Part shown: positions 50,268 through 63,405 of the stretch, piece by piece
Layout of the letters: each line of letters starts with the position of its first letter
Numbering within the stretch: the stretch's first letter is position 1
Assembly (NCBI GenBank): GCA_910589415.1
Contig: OU342633.1
Location: 5,060,858-5,124,857, forward strand
Direction of reading: 5' to 3'
Origin: Malachius bipustulatus
Lineage: Eukaryota; Arthropoda; Insecta; Coleoptera; Melyridae
Length of the DNA stretch: 64,000 bases
Program-made: the position numbers and the translations under genes
The notes under the pieces: generated by a model
What the model saw: only the letters and a program-made list of their open reading frames with translations
What the model was told of the DNA's origin: nothing
The model's database searches: none

Positions 50268-50567
50268 CCAGAATTTGAGATATCCAACCAAGAATTAGTT
50301 GCCATAAGATACTGTATAAAAGTGATTGTAAATAAAACTTTCTGCTGTGAACTAAATAATAATTCAGTGAACCACACTAAGCTTTTCTTATGTCAATTTA
50401 ATAAAACTGCGCAGAACTATTATCAGGTTCTCTCAATATTACTTTGAGTTCTCTCAACTAAATGAAACTCTTCTCCGAATCCAATCTTAGTTTGGATTTT
50501 TCCTACCTACCTTATCTAACCTACCTAACCTAAAAATTTGGTAATATTTTATTGAACTTTTCGTTTT

Positions 50568-50659
50568 GAAATTTTTTATTTATTGGTTGGGATTTCGGTT
50601 CTTGGTGAAATAATAATATTATCAAGAACCGAAATCCCAAGCAATAAATAAAAAATTTC
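50568..50659. repeat. Foldback with 41-bp arms inside the DNA transposon
   Basis: Arms 50568-50608 and 50619-50659 are inverted copies with one true mismatch (50586/50641) and two G-T pairs near the 10-nt loop. Outside them TTTATTG and CAATAAA can extend the stem after a small internal loop. It looks like a nested foldback or MITE-type insertion, and a transcript would make a near-perfect long hairpin. No clear target duplication of its own was found. Confidence 0.85.
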
Positions 50660-50699
50660 TACCCAATAAAGGTACAAAATGCGCAGTGTCACGGCTCTC

Positions 50700-51600
50700 C
50701 TCATCCCGATCAACAATATAACAATAAAAAGTATCTGCACATTTTGCTGTCCATATCAATCATCCATTTGTCCATAGTAATGTTAAATTTATAAATTACC
50801 TTTAATTATTGTTATATACGCGTAGACCGGGGCGAGTCAAAACTGTACCATTTATTGGTTTGGTTTGTCTGAAATCCATTTAAGTAGGTACCTATACCAA
50901 GCTAACAGTAATGACGGCTTTCTGGTGATTTGAACTTCACGATTTGTCAGATTTATACAAACAAAGCTGCAAAAGAATATCAAAAATAAAACCGAATTAT
51001 TTATTTACATTAAATAAGCAAGAAAAGTTTACTTAAATAAATTATTAGCAACACCCACGTTTAACGAACGCAGCTACATCATGATGGCGTCTATTATAAT
51101 CGCGACTGATGTGTCTTATCTGAGGTTGCAGTTAGATGAATCTATACATACAGTAAATAAATAAATATTTATTGCCATAATTCTGGTATAATTCCTTCAA
51201 TACAAACGTTCTATTATTGAACCCTCTCAGTACACCACGCAAGAAATTTTTACTTGACACAATCATACCATAGTTGGAATAATGAAAATCTGATATATTT
51301 CACGTAACTATGTTTGGAATATTCTGTTAAATATTTATTCCTACCTCCGGCAAGAAAAACCTATTTGTCTCAATAATTTCTAACTTCTAAGAATCTTTGA
51401 TTTCTTTAAACAAGATGACTTTATATGTTTAGTTGCTGGAATTAAATTATGTTCCAGTACAGATTCTTAGATTGCTAGCTAGGAGTGATATTATTATGCC
51501 AATATGGAAAATACTTCGTTACACAAAATGAGCTTCAATTAAATTATTTAATTCAATCAATTGCTCAATTTTAGTGAATCCAACTAAGATTTGGTACTGT
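50700..51600. other. Transposon interior with no identifiable gene
   Basis: AT-rich unique sequence. All six frames are closed by stops at short intervals, and no transposase motif, RNA gene or clear repeat is seen apart from scattered AACTAAAT-like strings. Confidence 0.7.
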
Positions 51601-51636
51601 AAATGATAAAGTAGTTCTTATAACTAAATAAATTCT

Positions 51637-51655
51637 CTGGAGGAAATACCTCCAG
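51637..51655. repeat. Subterminal hairpin, right end
   Basis: CTGGAGG (51637-51643) and CCTCCAG (51649-51655) form a perfect 7-bp stem with a 5-nt loop, 36 bp inside the right end. It is the counterpart in position, not in sequence, of the hairpin at the left end. Confidence 0.65.
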
Positions 51656-51678
51656 CCTTTAGTTCTTTCAAGAATAAT

Positions 51679-51691
51679 ATTTCTCTCAGTG
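51679..51691 (-). repeat. Right terminal inverted repeat of the DNA transposon
   Basis: ATTTCTCTCAGTG, the inverted counterpart of the left terminus, followed directly by the TA duplication. Confidence 0.8.
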
Positions 51692-51693
51692 TA
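51692..51693. repeat. TA target-site duplication, right
   Basis: TA precedes GTTGTTTTTAG, where the satellite resumes in phase. No satellite bases are lost. Confidence 0.9.
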
Positions 51694-54600
51694 GTTGTTT
51701 TTAGATGTGACGAAATTTCCAACCATCTGAGTAAAAACGGAAGTCGTAAAACCAACATCTCAGTGAGAGAGAGGAAAAAAATGTTCATTCTAAATGCGGT
51801 TTTACCTTTCGTTTGTAGGAAATTTTGTTTATTTTCTGTAATTGTTCCTGTTTTTATGATTAGTCAACTTCTAGCTATCAAAGCAGACGGTCGCATGAAA
51901 TAATTGTTAGAATGTTGAACTAATACAGTTCTTATGCGTGACAGTCTTTGGTAGGCTATTAGGTCTTATTAGATACCTCTAAGTAGTTGTTTTTAGATGT
52001 GACGAAATTTCCAACCATCTGAGTAGAAACGGAAGTCGTAAAACCAACATCTCAGTGAGAGAGAGGAAAAAAATGTTCATTCTAAATGCGGTTTTACCTT
52101 TCGTTTGTGGGAAATTTTGTTTATTTTCTGGAATTGTTCCTGCTTTTATGATTAGTCAACTTCTAGCTTTCAAAGCAGACGGTCGCATGAAATAATTGAT
52201 GGAATGTTAAACTAATACAGTTCCTATGCGTGATAGTCTTCTTTGGTAGGCTATTAGGTCTTATTAGATACCGCTAAGTAGTTGTTTTTAGATGTGACGA
52301 AATTTCCAACCATCTGAGTAAAAACGGAAGTCGTAAAACCAACATCTCAGTGAGAGAGAGGAAAAAAATGTTCATTCTAAATGCGGTTTTACCTTTCGTT
52401 TGTAGGAAATTTTGTTTATTTTCTGGAATTGTTCCTGCTTTTATGATTAGTCAACTTCTAGCTTTCAAAGCAGACGGTCGCATGAAATAATTGTTAGAAT
52501 GTTAAACTAATACAGTTCTTATGCGTGACAGTCTTCTTTGGTAGGCTATTAGGTCTTATTAGATACCTCTAAGTAGTTGTTTTTAGATGTGACGAAATTT
52601 CCAACCATCTGAGTAAAAACGGAAGTCGTAAAACCAACATCTCAGTGAGAGAGAGGAAAAAAATGTTCATTCTAAATGCGGTTTTACCTTTCGTTTGTAG
52701 GAAATTTTGTTTATTTTCTGGAATTGTTCCTGCTTTTATGATTAGTTAACTTCTAGCTTTCAAAGCAGACGGTCGCATGAAATAATTGATGGAATGTTAA
52801 ACTAATACAGTTCCTATGCGTGATAGTCTTCTTTGGTAGGCTATTAGGTCTTATTAGATACCGCTAAGTAGTTGTTTTTAGATGTGACGAAATTTCCAAC
52901 CATCTGAGTAAAAACGGAAGTCGTAAAACCAACATCTCAGTGAGAGAGAGGAAAAAAATGTTCATTCTAAATGCGGTTTTACCTTTCGTTTGTAGGAAAT
53001 TTTGTTTATTTTCTGTAATTGTTCCTGTTTTTATGATTAGTCAACTTCTAGCTATCAAAGCAGACGGTCGCATGAAATAATTGTTAGAATGTTGAACTAA
53101 TACAGTTCTTATGCGTGACAGTCTTTGGTAGGCTATTAGGTCTTATTAGATACCTCTAAGTAGTTGTTTTTAGATGTGACGAAATTTCCAACCATCTGAG
53201 TAGAAACGGAAGTCGTAAAACCAACATCTCAGTGAGAGAGAGGAAAAAAATGTTCATTCTAAATGCGGTTTTACCTTTCGTTTGTAGGAAATTTTGTTTA
53301 TTTTCTGGAATTGTTCCTGCTTTTATGATTAGTCAACTTCTAGCTTTCAAAGCAGACGGTCGCATGAAATAATTGATGGAATATTAAACTAATACAGTTC
53401 CTATGCTTGATAGTCTTCTTTGGTAGGCTATTAGGTCTTATTAGATACCGCTAAGTAGTTGTTTTTAGATGTGACGAAATTTCCAACCATCTGAGTAAAA
53501 ACGGAAGTCGTAAAACCAACATCTCAGTGAGAGAGAGGAAAAAAATGTTCATTCTAAATGCGGTTTTACCTTTCGTTTGTAGGAAATTTTGTTTATTTTC
53601 TGTAATTGTTCCTGTTTTTATGATTAGTCAACTTCTAGCTATCAAAGCAGACGGTCGCATGAAATAATTGTTAGAATGTTGAACTAATACAGTTCTTATG
53701 CGTGACAGTCTTTGGTAGGCTATTAGGTCTTATTAGATACCTCTAAGTAGTTGTTTTTAGATGTGACGAAATTTCCAACCATCTGAGTAGAAACGGAAGT
53801 CGTAAAACCAACATCTCAGTGAGAGAGAGGAAAAAAATGTTCATTCTAAATGCGGTTTTACCTTTCGTTTTTGGGAAATTTTGTTTATTTTCTGGAATTG
53901 TTCCTGCTTTTATGATTAGTCAACTTCTAGCTTTCAAAGCAGACGGTCGCATGAAATAATTGATGGAATATTAAACTAATACAGTTCCTATGCGTGATAG
54001 TCTTCTTTGGTAGGCTATTAGGTCTTATTAGATACCGCTAAGTAGTTGTTTTTAGATGTGACGAAATTTCCAACCATCTGAGTAAAAACGAAAGTCTTAA
54101 AACCAACATCTCAGTGAGAGAGAGGAAAAAAATGTTCATTCTAAATGCGGTTTTACCCTTCGTTTGTAGGAATTTTTGTTTATTTTCTGGAATTGTTCCT
54201 GCTTTTATGATTAGTCAACTTCTAGCTTTCAAAGCAGACGGTCGCATGAAATAATTGATGGAATATTAAACTAATACAGTTCCTATGCGTGATAGTCTTC
54301 TTTGGTAGGCTATTAGGTCTTATTAGATACCGCTAAGTAGTTGTTTTTAGATGTGACGAAATTTCCAACCATCTGAGTAAAAACGGAAGTCGTAAAACCA
54401 ACATCTCAGTGAGAGAGAGGAAAAAAATGTTCATTCTAAATGCGGTTTTACCTTTCGTTTGTAGGAGATTTTGTTTATTTTCTGGAATTGTTCCTGCTTT
54501 TATGATTAGTCAACTTCTAGCTTTCAAAGCAGACGGTCGCATGAAATAATTGATGGAATGTTAAACTAATACAGTTCCTATGCGTGATAGTCTTCTTTGG

Positions 54601-57600
54601 TAGGCTATTAGGTCTTATTAGATACCTCTAAGTAGTTGTTTTTAGATGTGACGAAATTTCCAACCATCTGAGTAAAAACGGAAGTCGTAAAACCAACATC
54701 TCAGTGAGAGAGAGGAAAAAAATGTTCATTCTAAATGCGGTTTTACCTTTCGTTTGTAGGAAATTTTGTTTATTTTCTGGAATTGTTCCTGCTTTTATGA
54801 TTAGTCAACTTCTAGCTTTCAAAGCAGACGGTCGCATGAAATAATTGTTAGAATGTTAAACTAATACAGTTCTTATGCGTGACAGTCTTCTTTGGTAGGC
54901 TATTAGGTCTTATTAGATACCTCTAAGTAGTTGTTTTTAGATGTGACGAAATTTCCAACCATCTGAGTAAAAACGGAAGTCGTAAAACCAACATCTCAGT
55001 GAGAGAGAGGAAAAAAATGTTCATTCTAAATGCGGTTTTACCTTTCGTTTGTGGGAAATTTTGTTTATTTTCTGGAATTGTTCCTGCTTTTATGATTAGT
55101 CAACTTCTAGCTTTCAAAGCAGACGGTCGCATGAAATAATTGATGGAATGTTAAACTAATACAGTTCCTATGCGTGATAGTCTTCTTTGGTAGGCTATTA
55201 GGTCTTATTAGATACCGCTAAGTAGTTGTTTTTAGATGTGACGAAATTTCCAACCATCTGAGTAAAAACGGAAGTCGTAAAACCAACATCTCAGTGAGAG
55301 AGAGGAAAAAAATGTTCATTCTAAATGCGATTTTACCTTTCGTTTGTAGGAAATTTTGTTTATTTTCTGGAATTGTTCCTGCTTTTATGATTAGTCAACT
55401 TCTAGCTTTCAAAGCAGACGGTCGCATGAAATAATTGTTAGAATGTTAAACTAATACAGTTCTTATGCGTGACAGTCTTCTTTGGTAGGCTATTAGGTCT
55501 TATTAGATACCTCTAAGTAGTTGTTTTTAGATGTGACGAAATTTCCAACCATCTGAGTAAAAACGGAAGTCGTAAAACCAACATCTCAGTGAGAGAGAGG
55601 AAAAAAATGTTCATTCTAAATGCGGTTTTACCTTTCGTTTGTAGGAAATTTTGTTTATTTTCTGGAATTGTTCCCGCTTTTATGATTAGTTAACTTCTAG
55701 CTTTCAAAGCAGACGGTCGCATGAAATAATTGATGGAATGTTAAACTAATACAGTTCCTATGCGTGATAGTCTTCTTTGGTAGGCTATTAGGTCTTATTA
55801 GATACCGCTAAGTAGTTGTTTTTAGATGTGACGAAATTTCCAACCATCTGAGTAAAAACGGAAGTCGTAAAACCAACATCTCAGTGAGAGAGAGGAAAAA
55901 AATGTTCATTCTAAATGCGGTTTTACCTTTCGTTTGTAGGAAATTTTGTTTATTTTCTGTAATTGTTCCTGTTTTTATGATTAGTCAACTTCTAGCTATC
56001 AAAGCAGACGGTCGCATGAAATAATTGTTAGAATGTTGAACTAATACAGTTCTTATGCGTGACAGTCTTTGGTAGGCTATTAGGTCTTATTAGATACCTC
56101 TAAGTAGTTGTTTTTAGATGTGACGAAATTTCCAACCATCTGAGTAGAAACGGAAGTCGTAAAACCAACATCTCAGTGAGAGAGAGGAAAAAAATGTTCA
56201 TTCTAAATGCGGTTTTACCTTTCGTTTGTAGGAAATTTTGTTTATTTTCTGGAATTGTTCCTGCTTTTATGATTAGTCAACTTCTAGCTTTCAAAGCAGA
56301 CGGTCGCATGAAATAATTGATGGAATATTAAACTAATACAGTTCCTATGCGTGATAGTCTTCTTTGGTAGGCTATTAGGTCTTATTAGATACCGCTAAGT
56401 AGTTGTTTTTAGATGTGACGAAATTTCCAACCATCTGAGTAAAAACGAAAGTCTTAAAACCAACATCTCAGTGAGAGAGAGGAAAAAAATGTTCATTCTA
56501 AATGCGGTTTTACCTTTCGTTTGTAGGAAATTTTGTTTATTTTCTGGAATTGTTCCTGCTTTTATGATTAGTTAACTTCTAGCTTTCAAAGCAGACGGTC
56601 GCATGAAATAATTGATGGAATGTTAAACTAATACAGTTCCTATGCGTGATAGTATTCTTTGGTAGGCTATTAGGTCTTATTAGATACCGCTAAGTAGTTG
56701 TTTTTAGATGTGACGAAATTTCCAACCATCTGAGTAAAAACGGAAGTCGTAAAACCAACATCTCAGTGAGAGAGAGGAAAAAAATGTTCATTCTAAATGC
56801 GGTTTTACCTTTCGTTTGTAGGAAATTTTGTTTATTTTCTGTAATTGTTCCTGTTTTTATGATTAGTCAACTTCTAGCTATCAAAGCAGACGGTCGCATG
56901 AAATAATTGTTAGAATGTTGAACTAATACAGTTCTTATGCGTGACAGTCTTTGGTAGGCTATTAGGTCTTATTAGATACCTCTAAGTAGTTGTTTTTAGA
57001 TGTGACGAAATTTCCAACCATCTGAGTAGAAACGGAAGTCGTAAAACCAACATCTCAGTGAGAGAGAGGAAAAAAATGTTCATTCTAAATGCGGTTTTAC
57101 CTTTCGTTTGTAGGAAATTTTGTTTATTTTCTGGAATTGTTCCTGCTTTTATGATTAGTTAACTTCTAGCTTTCAAAGCAGACGGTCGCATGAAATAATT
57201 GATGGAATGTTAAACTAATACAGTTCCTATGCGTGATAGTCTTCTTTGGTAGGCTATTAGGTCTTATTAGATACCGCTAAGTAGTTGTTTTTAGATGTGA
57301 CGAAATTTCCAACCATCTGAGTAAAAACGAAAGTCTTAAAACCAACATCTCAGTGAGAGAGAGGAAAAAAATGTTCATTCTAAATGCGGTTTTACCTTTC
57401 GTTTGTAGGAAATTTTGTTTATTTTCTGGAATTGTTCCTGCTTTTATGATTAGTTAACTTCTAGCTTTCAAAGCAGACGGTCGCATGAAATAATTGATGG
57501 AATGTTAAACTAATACAGTTCCTATGCGTGATAGTCTTCTTTGGTAGGCTATTAGGTCTTATTAGATACCGCTAAGTAGTTGTTTTTAGATGTGACGAAA

Positions 57601-57824
57601 TTTCCAACCATCTGAGTAAAAACGGAAGTCGTAAAACCAACATCTCAGTGAGAGAGAGGAAAAAAATGTTCATTCTAAATGCGGTTTTACCTTTCGTTTG
57701 TAGGAAATTTTGTTTATTTTCTGGAATTGTTCCTGCTTTTATGATTAGTTAACTTCTAGCTTTCAAAGCAGACGGTCGCATGAAATAATTGATGGAATGT
57801 TAAACTAATACAGTTCCTATGCGT

Positions 57825-60800
57825 GATAGTATTCTTTGGTAGGCTATTAGGTCTTATTAGATACCGCTAAGTAGTTGTTTTTAGATGTGACGAAATTTCC
57901 AACCATCTGAGTAAAAACGGAAGTCGTAAAACCAACATCTCAGTGAGAGAGAGGAAAAAAATGTTCATTCTAAATGCGGTTTTACCTTTCGTTTGTAGGA
58001 AATTTTGTTTATTTTCTGTAATTGTTCCTGTTTTTATGATTAGTCAACTTCTAGCTATCAAAGCAGACGGTCGCATGAAATAATTGTTAGAATGTTGAAC
58101 TAATACAGTTCTTATGCGTGACAGTCTTTGGTAGGCTATTAGGTCTTATTAGATACCTCTAAGTAGTTGTTTTTAGATGTGACGAAATTTCCAACCATCT
58201 GAGTAGAAACGGAAGTCGTAAAACCAACATCTCAGTGAGAGAGAGGAAAAAAATGTTCATTCTAAATGCGGTTTTACCTTTCGTTTGTGGGAAATTTTGT
58301 TTATTTTCTGGAATTGTTCCTGCTTTTATGATTAGTCAACTTCTAGCTTTCAAAGCAGACGGTCGCATGAAATAATTGATGGAATGTTAAACTAATACAG
58401 TTCCTATGCGTGATAGTCTTCTTTGGTAGGCTATTAGGTCTTATTAGATACCGCTAAGTAGTTGTTTTTAGATGTGACGAAATTTCCAACCATCTGAGTA
58501 AAAACGGAAGTCGTAAAACCAACATCTCAGTGAGAGAGAGGAAAAAAATGTTCATTCTAAATGCGGTTTTACCTTTCGTTTGTAGGAAATTTTGTTTATT
58601 TTCTGGAATTGTTCCTGCTTTTATGATTAGTCAACTTCTAGCTTTCAAAGCAGACGGTCGCATGAAATAATTGTTAGAATGTTAAACTAATACAGTTCTT
58701 ATGCGTGACAGTCTTCTTTGGTAGGCTATTAGGTCTTATTAGATACCTCTAAGTAGTTGTTTTTAGATGTGACGAAATTTCCAACCATCTGAGTAAAAAC
58801 GGAAGTCGTAAAACCAACATCTCAGTGAGAGAGAGGAAAAAAATGTTCATTCTAAATGCGGTTTTACCTTTCGTTTGTAGGAAATTTTGTTTATTTTCTG
58901 GAATTGTTCCTGCTTTTATGATTAGTTAACTTCTAGCTTTCAAAGCAGACGGTCGCATGAAATAATTGATGGAATGTTAAACTAATACAGTTCCTATGCG
59001 TGATAGTCTTCTTTGGTAGGCTATTAGGTCTTATTAGATACCGCTAAGTAGTTGTTTTTAGATGTGACGAAATTTCCAACCATCTGAGTAAAAACGGAAG
59101 TCGTAAAACCAACATCTCAGTGAGAGAGAGGAAAAAAATGTTCATTCTAAATGCGGTTTTACCTTTCGTTTGTAGGAAATTTTGTTTATTTTCTGTAATT
59201 GTTCCTGTTTTTATGATTAGTCAACTTCTAGCTATCAAAGCAGACGGTCGCATGAAATAATTGTTAGAATGTTGAACTAATACAGTTCTTATGCGTGACA
59301 GTCTTTGGTAGGCTATTAGGTCTTATTAGATACCTCTAAGTAGTTGTTTTTAGATGTGACGAAATTTCCAACCATCTGAGTAGAAACGGAAGTCGTAAAA
59401 CCAACATCTCAGTGAGAGAGAGGAAAAAAATGTTCATTCTAAATGCGGTTTTACCTTTCGTTTGTAGGAAATTTTGTTTATTTTCTGGAATTGTTCCTGC
59501 TTTTATGATTAGTCAACTTCTAGCTTTCAAAGCAGACGGTCGCATGAAATAATTGATGGAATATTAAACTAATACAGTTCCTATGCTTGATAGTCTTCTT
59601 TGGTAGGCTATTAGGTCTTATTAGATACCGCTAAGTAGTTGTTTTTAGATGTGACGAAATTTCCAACCATCTGAGTAAAAACGAAAGTCTTAAAACCAAC
59701 ATCTCAGTGAGAGAGAGGAAAAAAATGTTCATTCTAAATGCGGTTTTACCTTTCGTTTGTAGGAAATTTTGTTTATTTTCTGGAATTGTTCCTGCTTTTA
59801 TGATTAGTTAACTTCTAGCTTTCAAAGCAGACGGTCGCATGAAATAATTGATGGAATGTTAAACTAATACAGTTCCTATGCGTGATAGTCTTCTTTGATA
59901 GGCTATTAGGTCTTATTAGATACCGCTAAGTAGTTGTTTTTAGATGTGACGAAATTTCCAACCATCTGAGTAAAAACGGAAGTCGTAAAACCAACATCTC
60001 AGTGAGAGAGAGGAAAAAAATGTTCATTCTAAATGCGGTTTTACCTTTCGTTTGTAGGAAATTTTGTTTATTTTCTGTAATTGTTCCTGTTTTTATGATT
60101 AGTCAACTTCTAGCTATCAAAGCAGACGGTCGCATGAAATAATTGTTAGAATGTTGAACTAATACAGTTCTTATGCGTGACAGTCTTTGGTAGGCTATTA
60201 GGTCTTATTAGATACCTCTAAGTAGTTGTTTTTAGATGTGACGAAATTTCCAACCATCTGAGTAGAAACGGAAGTCGTAAAACCAACATCTCAGTGAGAG
60301 AGAGGAAAAAAATGTTCATTCTAAATGCGGTTTTACCTTTCGTTTTTGGGAAATTTTGTTTATTTTCTGGAATTGTTCCTGCTTTTATGATTAGTCAACT
60401 TCTAGCTTTCAAAGCAGACGGTCGCATGAAATAATTGATGGAATATTAAACTAATACAGTTCCTATGCGTGATAGTCTTCTTTGGTAGGCTATTAGGTCT
60501 TATTAGATACCGCTAAGTAGTTGTTTTTAGATGTGACGAAATTTCCAACCATCTGAGTAAAAACGAAAGTCTTAAAACCAACATCTCAGTGAGAGAGAGG
60601 AAAAAAATGTTCATTCTAAATGCGGTTTTACCCTTCGTTTGTAGGAAATTTTGTTTATTTTCTGGAATTGTTCCTGCTTTTATGATTAGTCAACTTCTAG
60701 CTTTCAAAGCAGACGGTCGCATGAAATAATTGATGGAATATTAAACTAATACAGTTCCTATGCGTGATAGTCTTCTTTGGTAGGCTATTAGGTCTTATTA

Positions 60801-63405
60801 GATACCGCTAAGTAGTTGTTTTTAGATGTGACGAAATTTCCAACCATCTGAGTAAAAACGGAAGTCGTAAAACCAACATCTCAGTGAGAGAGAGGAAAAA
60901 AATGTTCATTCTAAATGCGGTTTTACCTTTCGTTTGTAGGAAATTTTGTTTATTTTCTGGAATTGTTCCTGCTTTTATGATTAGTCAACTTCTAGCTTTC
61001 AAAGCAGACGGTCGCATGAAATAATTGATGGAATGTTAAACTAATACAGTTCCTATGCGTGATAGTCTTCTTTGGTAGGCTATAAGGTCTTATTAGATAC
61101 CTCTAAGTAGTTGTTTTTAGATGTGACGAAATTTCCAACCATCTGAGTAAAAACGGAAGTCGTAAAACCAACATCTCAGTGAGAGAGAGGAAAAAAATGT
61201 TCATTCTAAATGCGGTTTTACCTGTCGTTTGTAGGAAATTTTGTTTATTTTCTGGAATTGTTCCTGCTTTTATGATTAGTCAACTTCTAGCTTTCAAAGC
61301 AGACGGTCGCATGAAATAATTGTTAGAATGTTAAACTAATACAGTTCTTATGCGTGACAGTCTTCTTTGGTAGGCTATTAGGTCTTATTAGATACCTCTA
61401 AGTAGTTGTTTTTAGATGTGACGAAATTTCCAACCATCTGAGTAAAAACGGAAGTCGTAAAACCAACATCTCAGTGAGAGAGAGGAAAAAAATGTTCATT
61501 CTAAATGCGGTTTTACCTTTCGTTTGTAGGAAATTTTGTTTATTTTCTGGAATTGTTCCTGCTTTTATGATTAGTCAACTTCTAGCTTTCAAAGCAGACG
61601 GTCGCATGAAATAATTGATGGAATATTAAACTAATACAGTTCCTATGCGTGATAGTCTTCTTTGGTAGGCTATTAGGTCTTATTAGATACCGCTAAGTAG
61701 TTGTTTTTAGATGTGACGAAATTTCCAACCATCTGAGTAAAAACGGAAGTCGTAAAACCAAAATCTCAGTGAGAGAGAGGAAAAAAATGTTCATTCTAAA
61801 TGCGGTTTTACCTTTCGTTTGTAGGAAATTTTGTTTATTTTCTGGAATTGTTCCTGCTTTTATGATTAGTCAACTTCTAGCTTTCAAAGCAGACGGTCGC
61901 ATGAAATAATTGATGGAATGTTAAACTAATACAGTTCCTATGCGTGACAGTCTTCTTTGGTAGGCTATTAGGTCTTATTAGATACCGCTAAGTAGTTGTT
62001 TTTAGATGTGACGAAATTTCCAACCATCTGAGTAAAAACGAAAGTCTTAAAACCAACATCTCAGTGAGAGAGAGGAAAAAAATGTTCATTCTAAATGCGG
62101 TTTTACCTTTCGTTTGTAGGAAATTTTGTTTATTTTCTGGAATTGTTCCTGCTTTTATGATTAGTTAACTTCTAGCTTTCAAAGCAGACGGTCGAATGAA
62201 ATAATTGATGGAATGTTAAACTAATACAGTTCCTATGTGTAATAGTCTTCTTTGGTAGGCTATTAGGTCTTATTAGATACCGCTAAGTAGTTGTTTTTAG
62301 ATGTGACGAAATTTCCAACCATCTGAGTAAAAACGGAAGTCGTAAAACCAACATCTGAGTGAGAGAGAGGAAAAAAATGTTCATTCTAAATGCGGTTTTA
62401 CCTTTCGTTTGTAGGAAATTTTGTTTATTTTCTGTAATTGTTCCTGTTTTTATGATTAGTCAACTTCTAGCTATCAAAGCAGACGGTCGCATGAAATAAT
62501 TGTTAGAATGTTGAACTAATACAGTTCTTATGCGTGACAGTCTTTGGTAGGCTATTAGGTCTTATTAGATACCTCTAAGTAGTTGTTTTTAGATGTGACG
62601 AAATTTCCAACCATCTGAGTAGAAACGGAAGTCGTAAAACCAACATCTCAGTGAGAGAGAGGAAAAAAATGTACATTCTAAATGCGGTTTTACCCTTCGT
62701 TTGTAGGAAATTTTGTTTATTTTCTGGAATTGTTCCTGCTTTTATGATTAGTCAACTTCTAGCTTTCAAAGCAGACGGTCGCATGAAATAATTGATGGAA
62801 TATTAAACTAATACAGTTCCTATGCGTGATAGTCTTCTTTGGTAGGCTATTAGGTCTTATTAGATACCGCTAAGTAGTTGTTTTTAGATGTGACGAAATT
62901 TCCAACCATCTGAGTAAAAACGGAAGTCGTAAAACCAACATCTCAGTGAGAGAGAGGAAAAAAATGTTCATTCTAAATGCGGTTTTACCTTTCGTTTGTA
63001 GGAAATTTTGTTTATTTTCTGGAATTGTTCCTGCTTTTATGATTAGTCAACTTCTAGCTTTCAAAGCAGACGGTCGCATGAAATAATTGATGGAATGTTA
63101 AACTAATACAGTTCCTATGCGTGACAGTCTTCTTTGGTAGGCTATTAGGTCTTATTAGATACCGCTAAGTAGTTGTTTTTAGATGTGACGAAATTTCCAA
63201 CCATCTGAGTAGAAACGGAAGTCGTAAAACCAACATCTCAGTGAGAGAGAGGAAAAAAATGTTCATTCTAAATGCGGTTTTACCTTTCGTTTGTGGGAAA
63301 TTTTGTTTATTTTCTGGAATTGTTCCTGCTTTTATGATTAGTCAACTTCTAGCTTTCAAAGCAGACGGTCGCATGAAATAATTGATGGAATGTTAAACTA
63401 ATACA
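57825..63405. repeat. Right copy of the 36-monomer-spaced duplication, with empty transposon site
   Basis: Counterpart of 45691-50155 plus the start of the block after the transposon. The uninterrupted ACCGCTAAGTAGTTG at about 62279-62293 is the empty site for the transposon present in the left copy. A few private changes (62195, GTCGAATG; 62237-62242, GTGTAATAG) show that the copies have diverged slightly. Confidence 0.85.

Larger units (their letters stand above)
50156..51691. mobile_element. Non-autonomous DNA transposon, 1536 bp, TA duplication (Tc1/mariner-type size and target)
   Basis: Unique AT-rich sequence interrupts the satellite. Its ends are CACTGAGAAAAAT... on the left and ...ATTTCTCTCAGTG on the right, giving inverted repeats CACTGAGA(A/G)AAA(-)T. 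They are flanked by TA. Exact ends are confirmed by the empty-site paralogue near 62288-62291. No transposase is encoded; the only frame of any length (50244-50447, 67 codons) has no recognisable motif. Subterminal palindromes and hairpins are present at both ends, and a 92-bp foldback lies inside. A TA target with short inverted repeats suggests Tc1/mariner-related, but other superfamilies cannot be excluded without a matching autonomous element. It also contains CCTAA/CCTACC-rich sequence near 50505-50531 resembling degenerate insect telomere-type repeats. Confidence 0.85.
51692..63405. repeat. Satellite array, right block (about 40 monomers) to the array edge
   Basis: Same ~294-bp monomer and orientation. 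From 57.8 kb on it is largely a copy of 45.7-53 kb (offset 12134, then 10596 bp). Class B markers are at 51836, 53013, 53600, 55957, 56839, 58016, 59193, 60075 and 62432, all whole-monomer spacings. The array stops inside a monomer: after AAACTAATACA (ending 63405) the expected GTTCC is replaced by CCCAAAC. No gene or other element is seen in this block. Confidence 0.98.

Noticed and set aside
50244..50447. 67-codon frame at the left end of the DNA transposon
   Set aside because: It starts inside the palindromic repeat cluster, has no transposase or other motif, and is AT-rich by chance.
50505..50531. CCTAA/CCTACC-rich stretch as interstitial telomere repeat
   Set aside because: Only two or three irregular units inside a transposon; too short and degenerate to call telomeric.
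1..63405. CRISPR array, because of the regular repeats
   Set aside because: The repeats are ~294 bp, directly adjacent, without unique spacers and without cas genes; this is a eukaryotic satellite.
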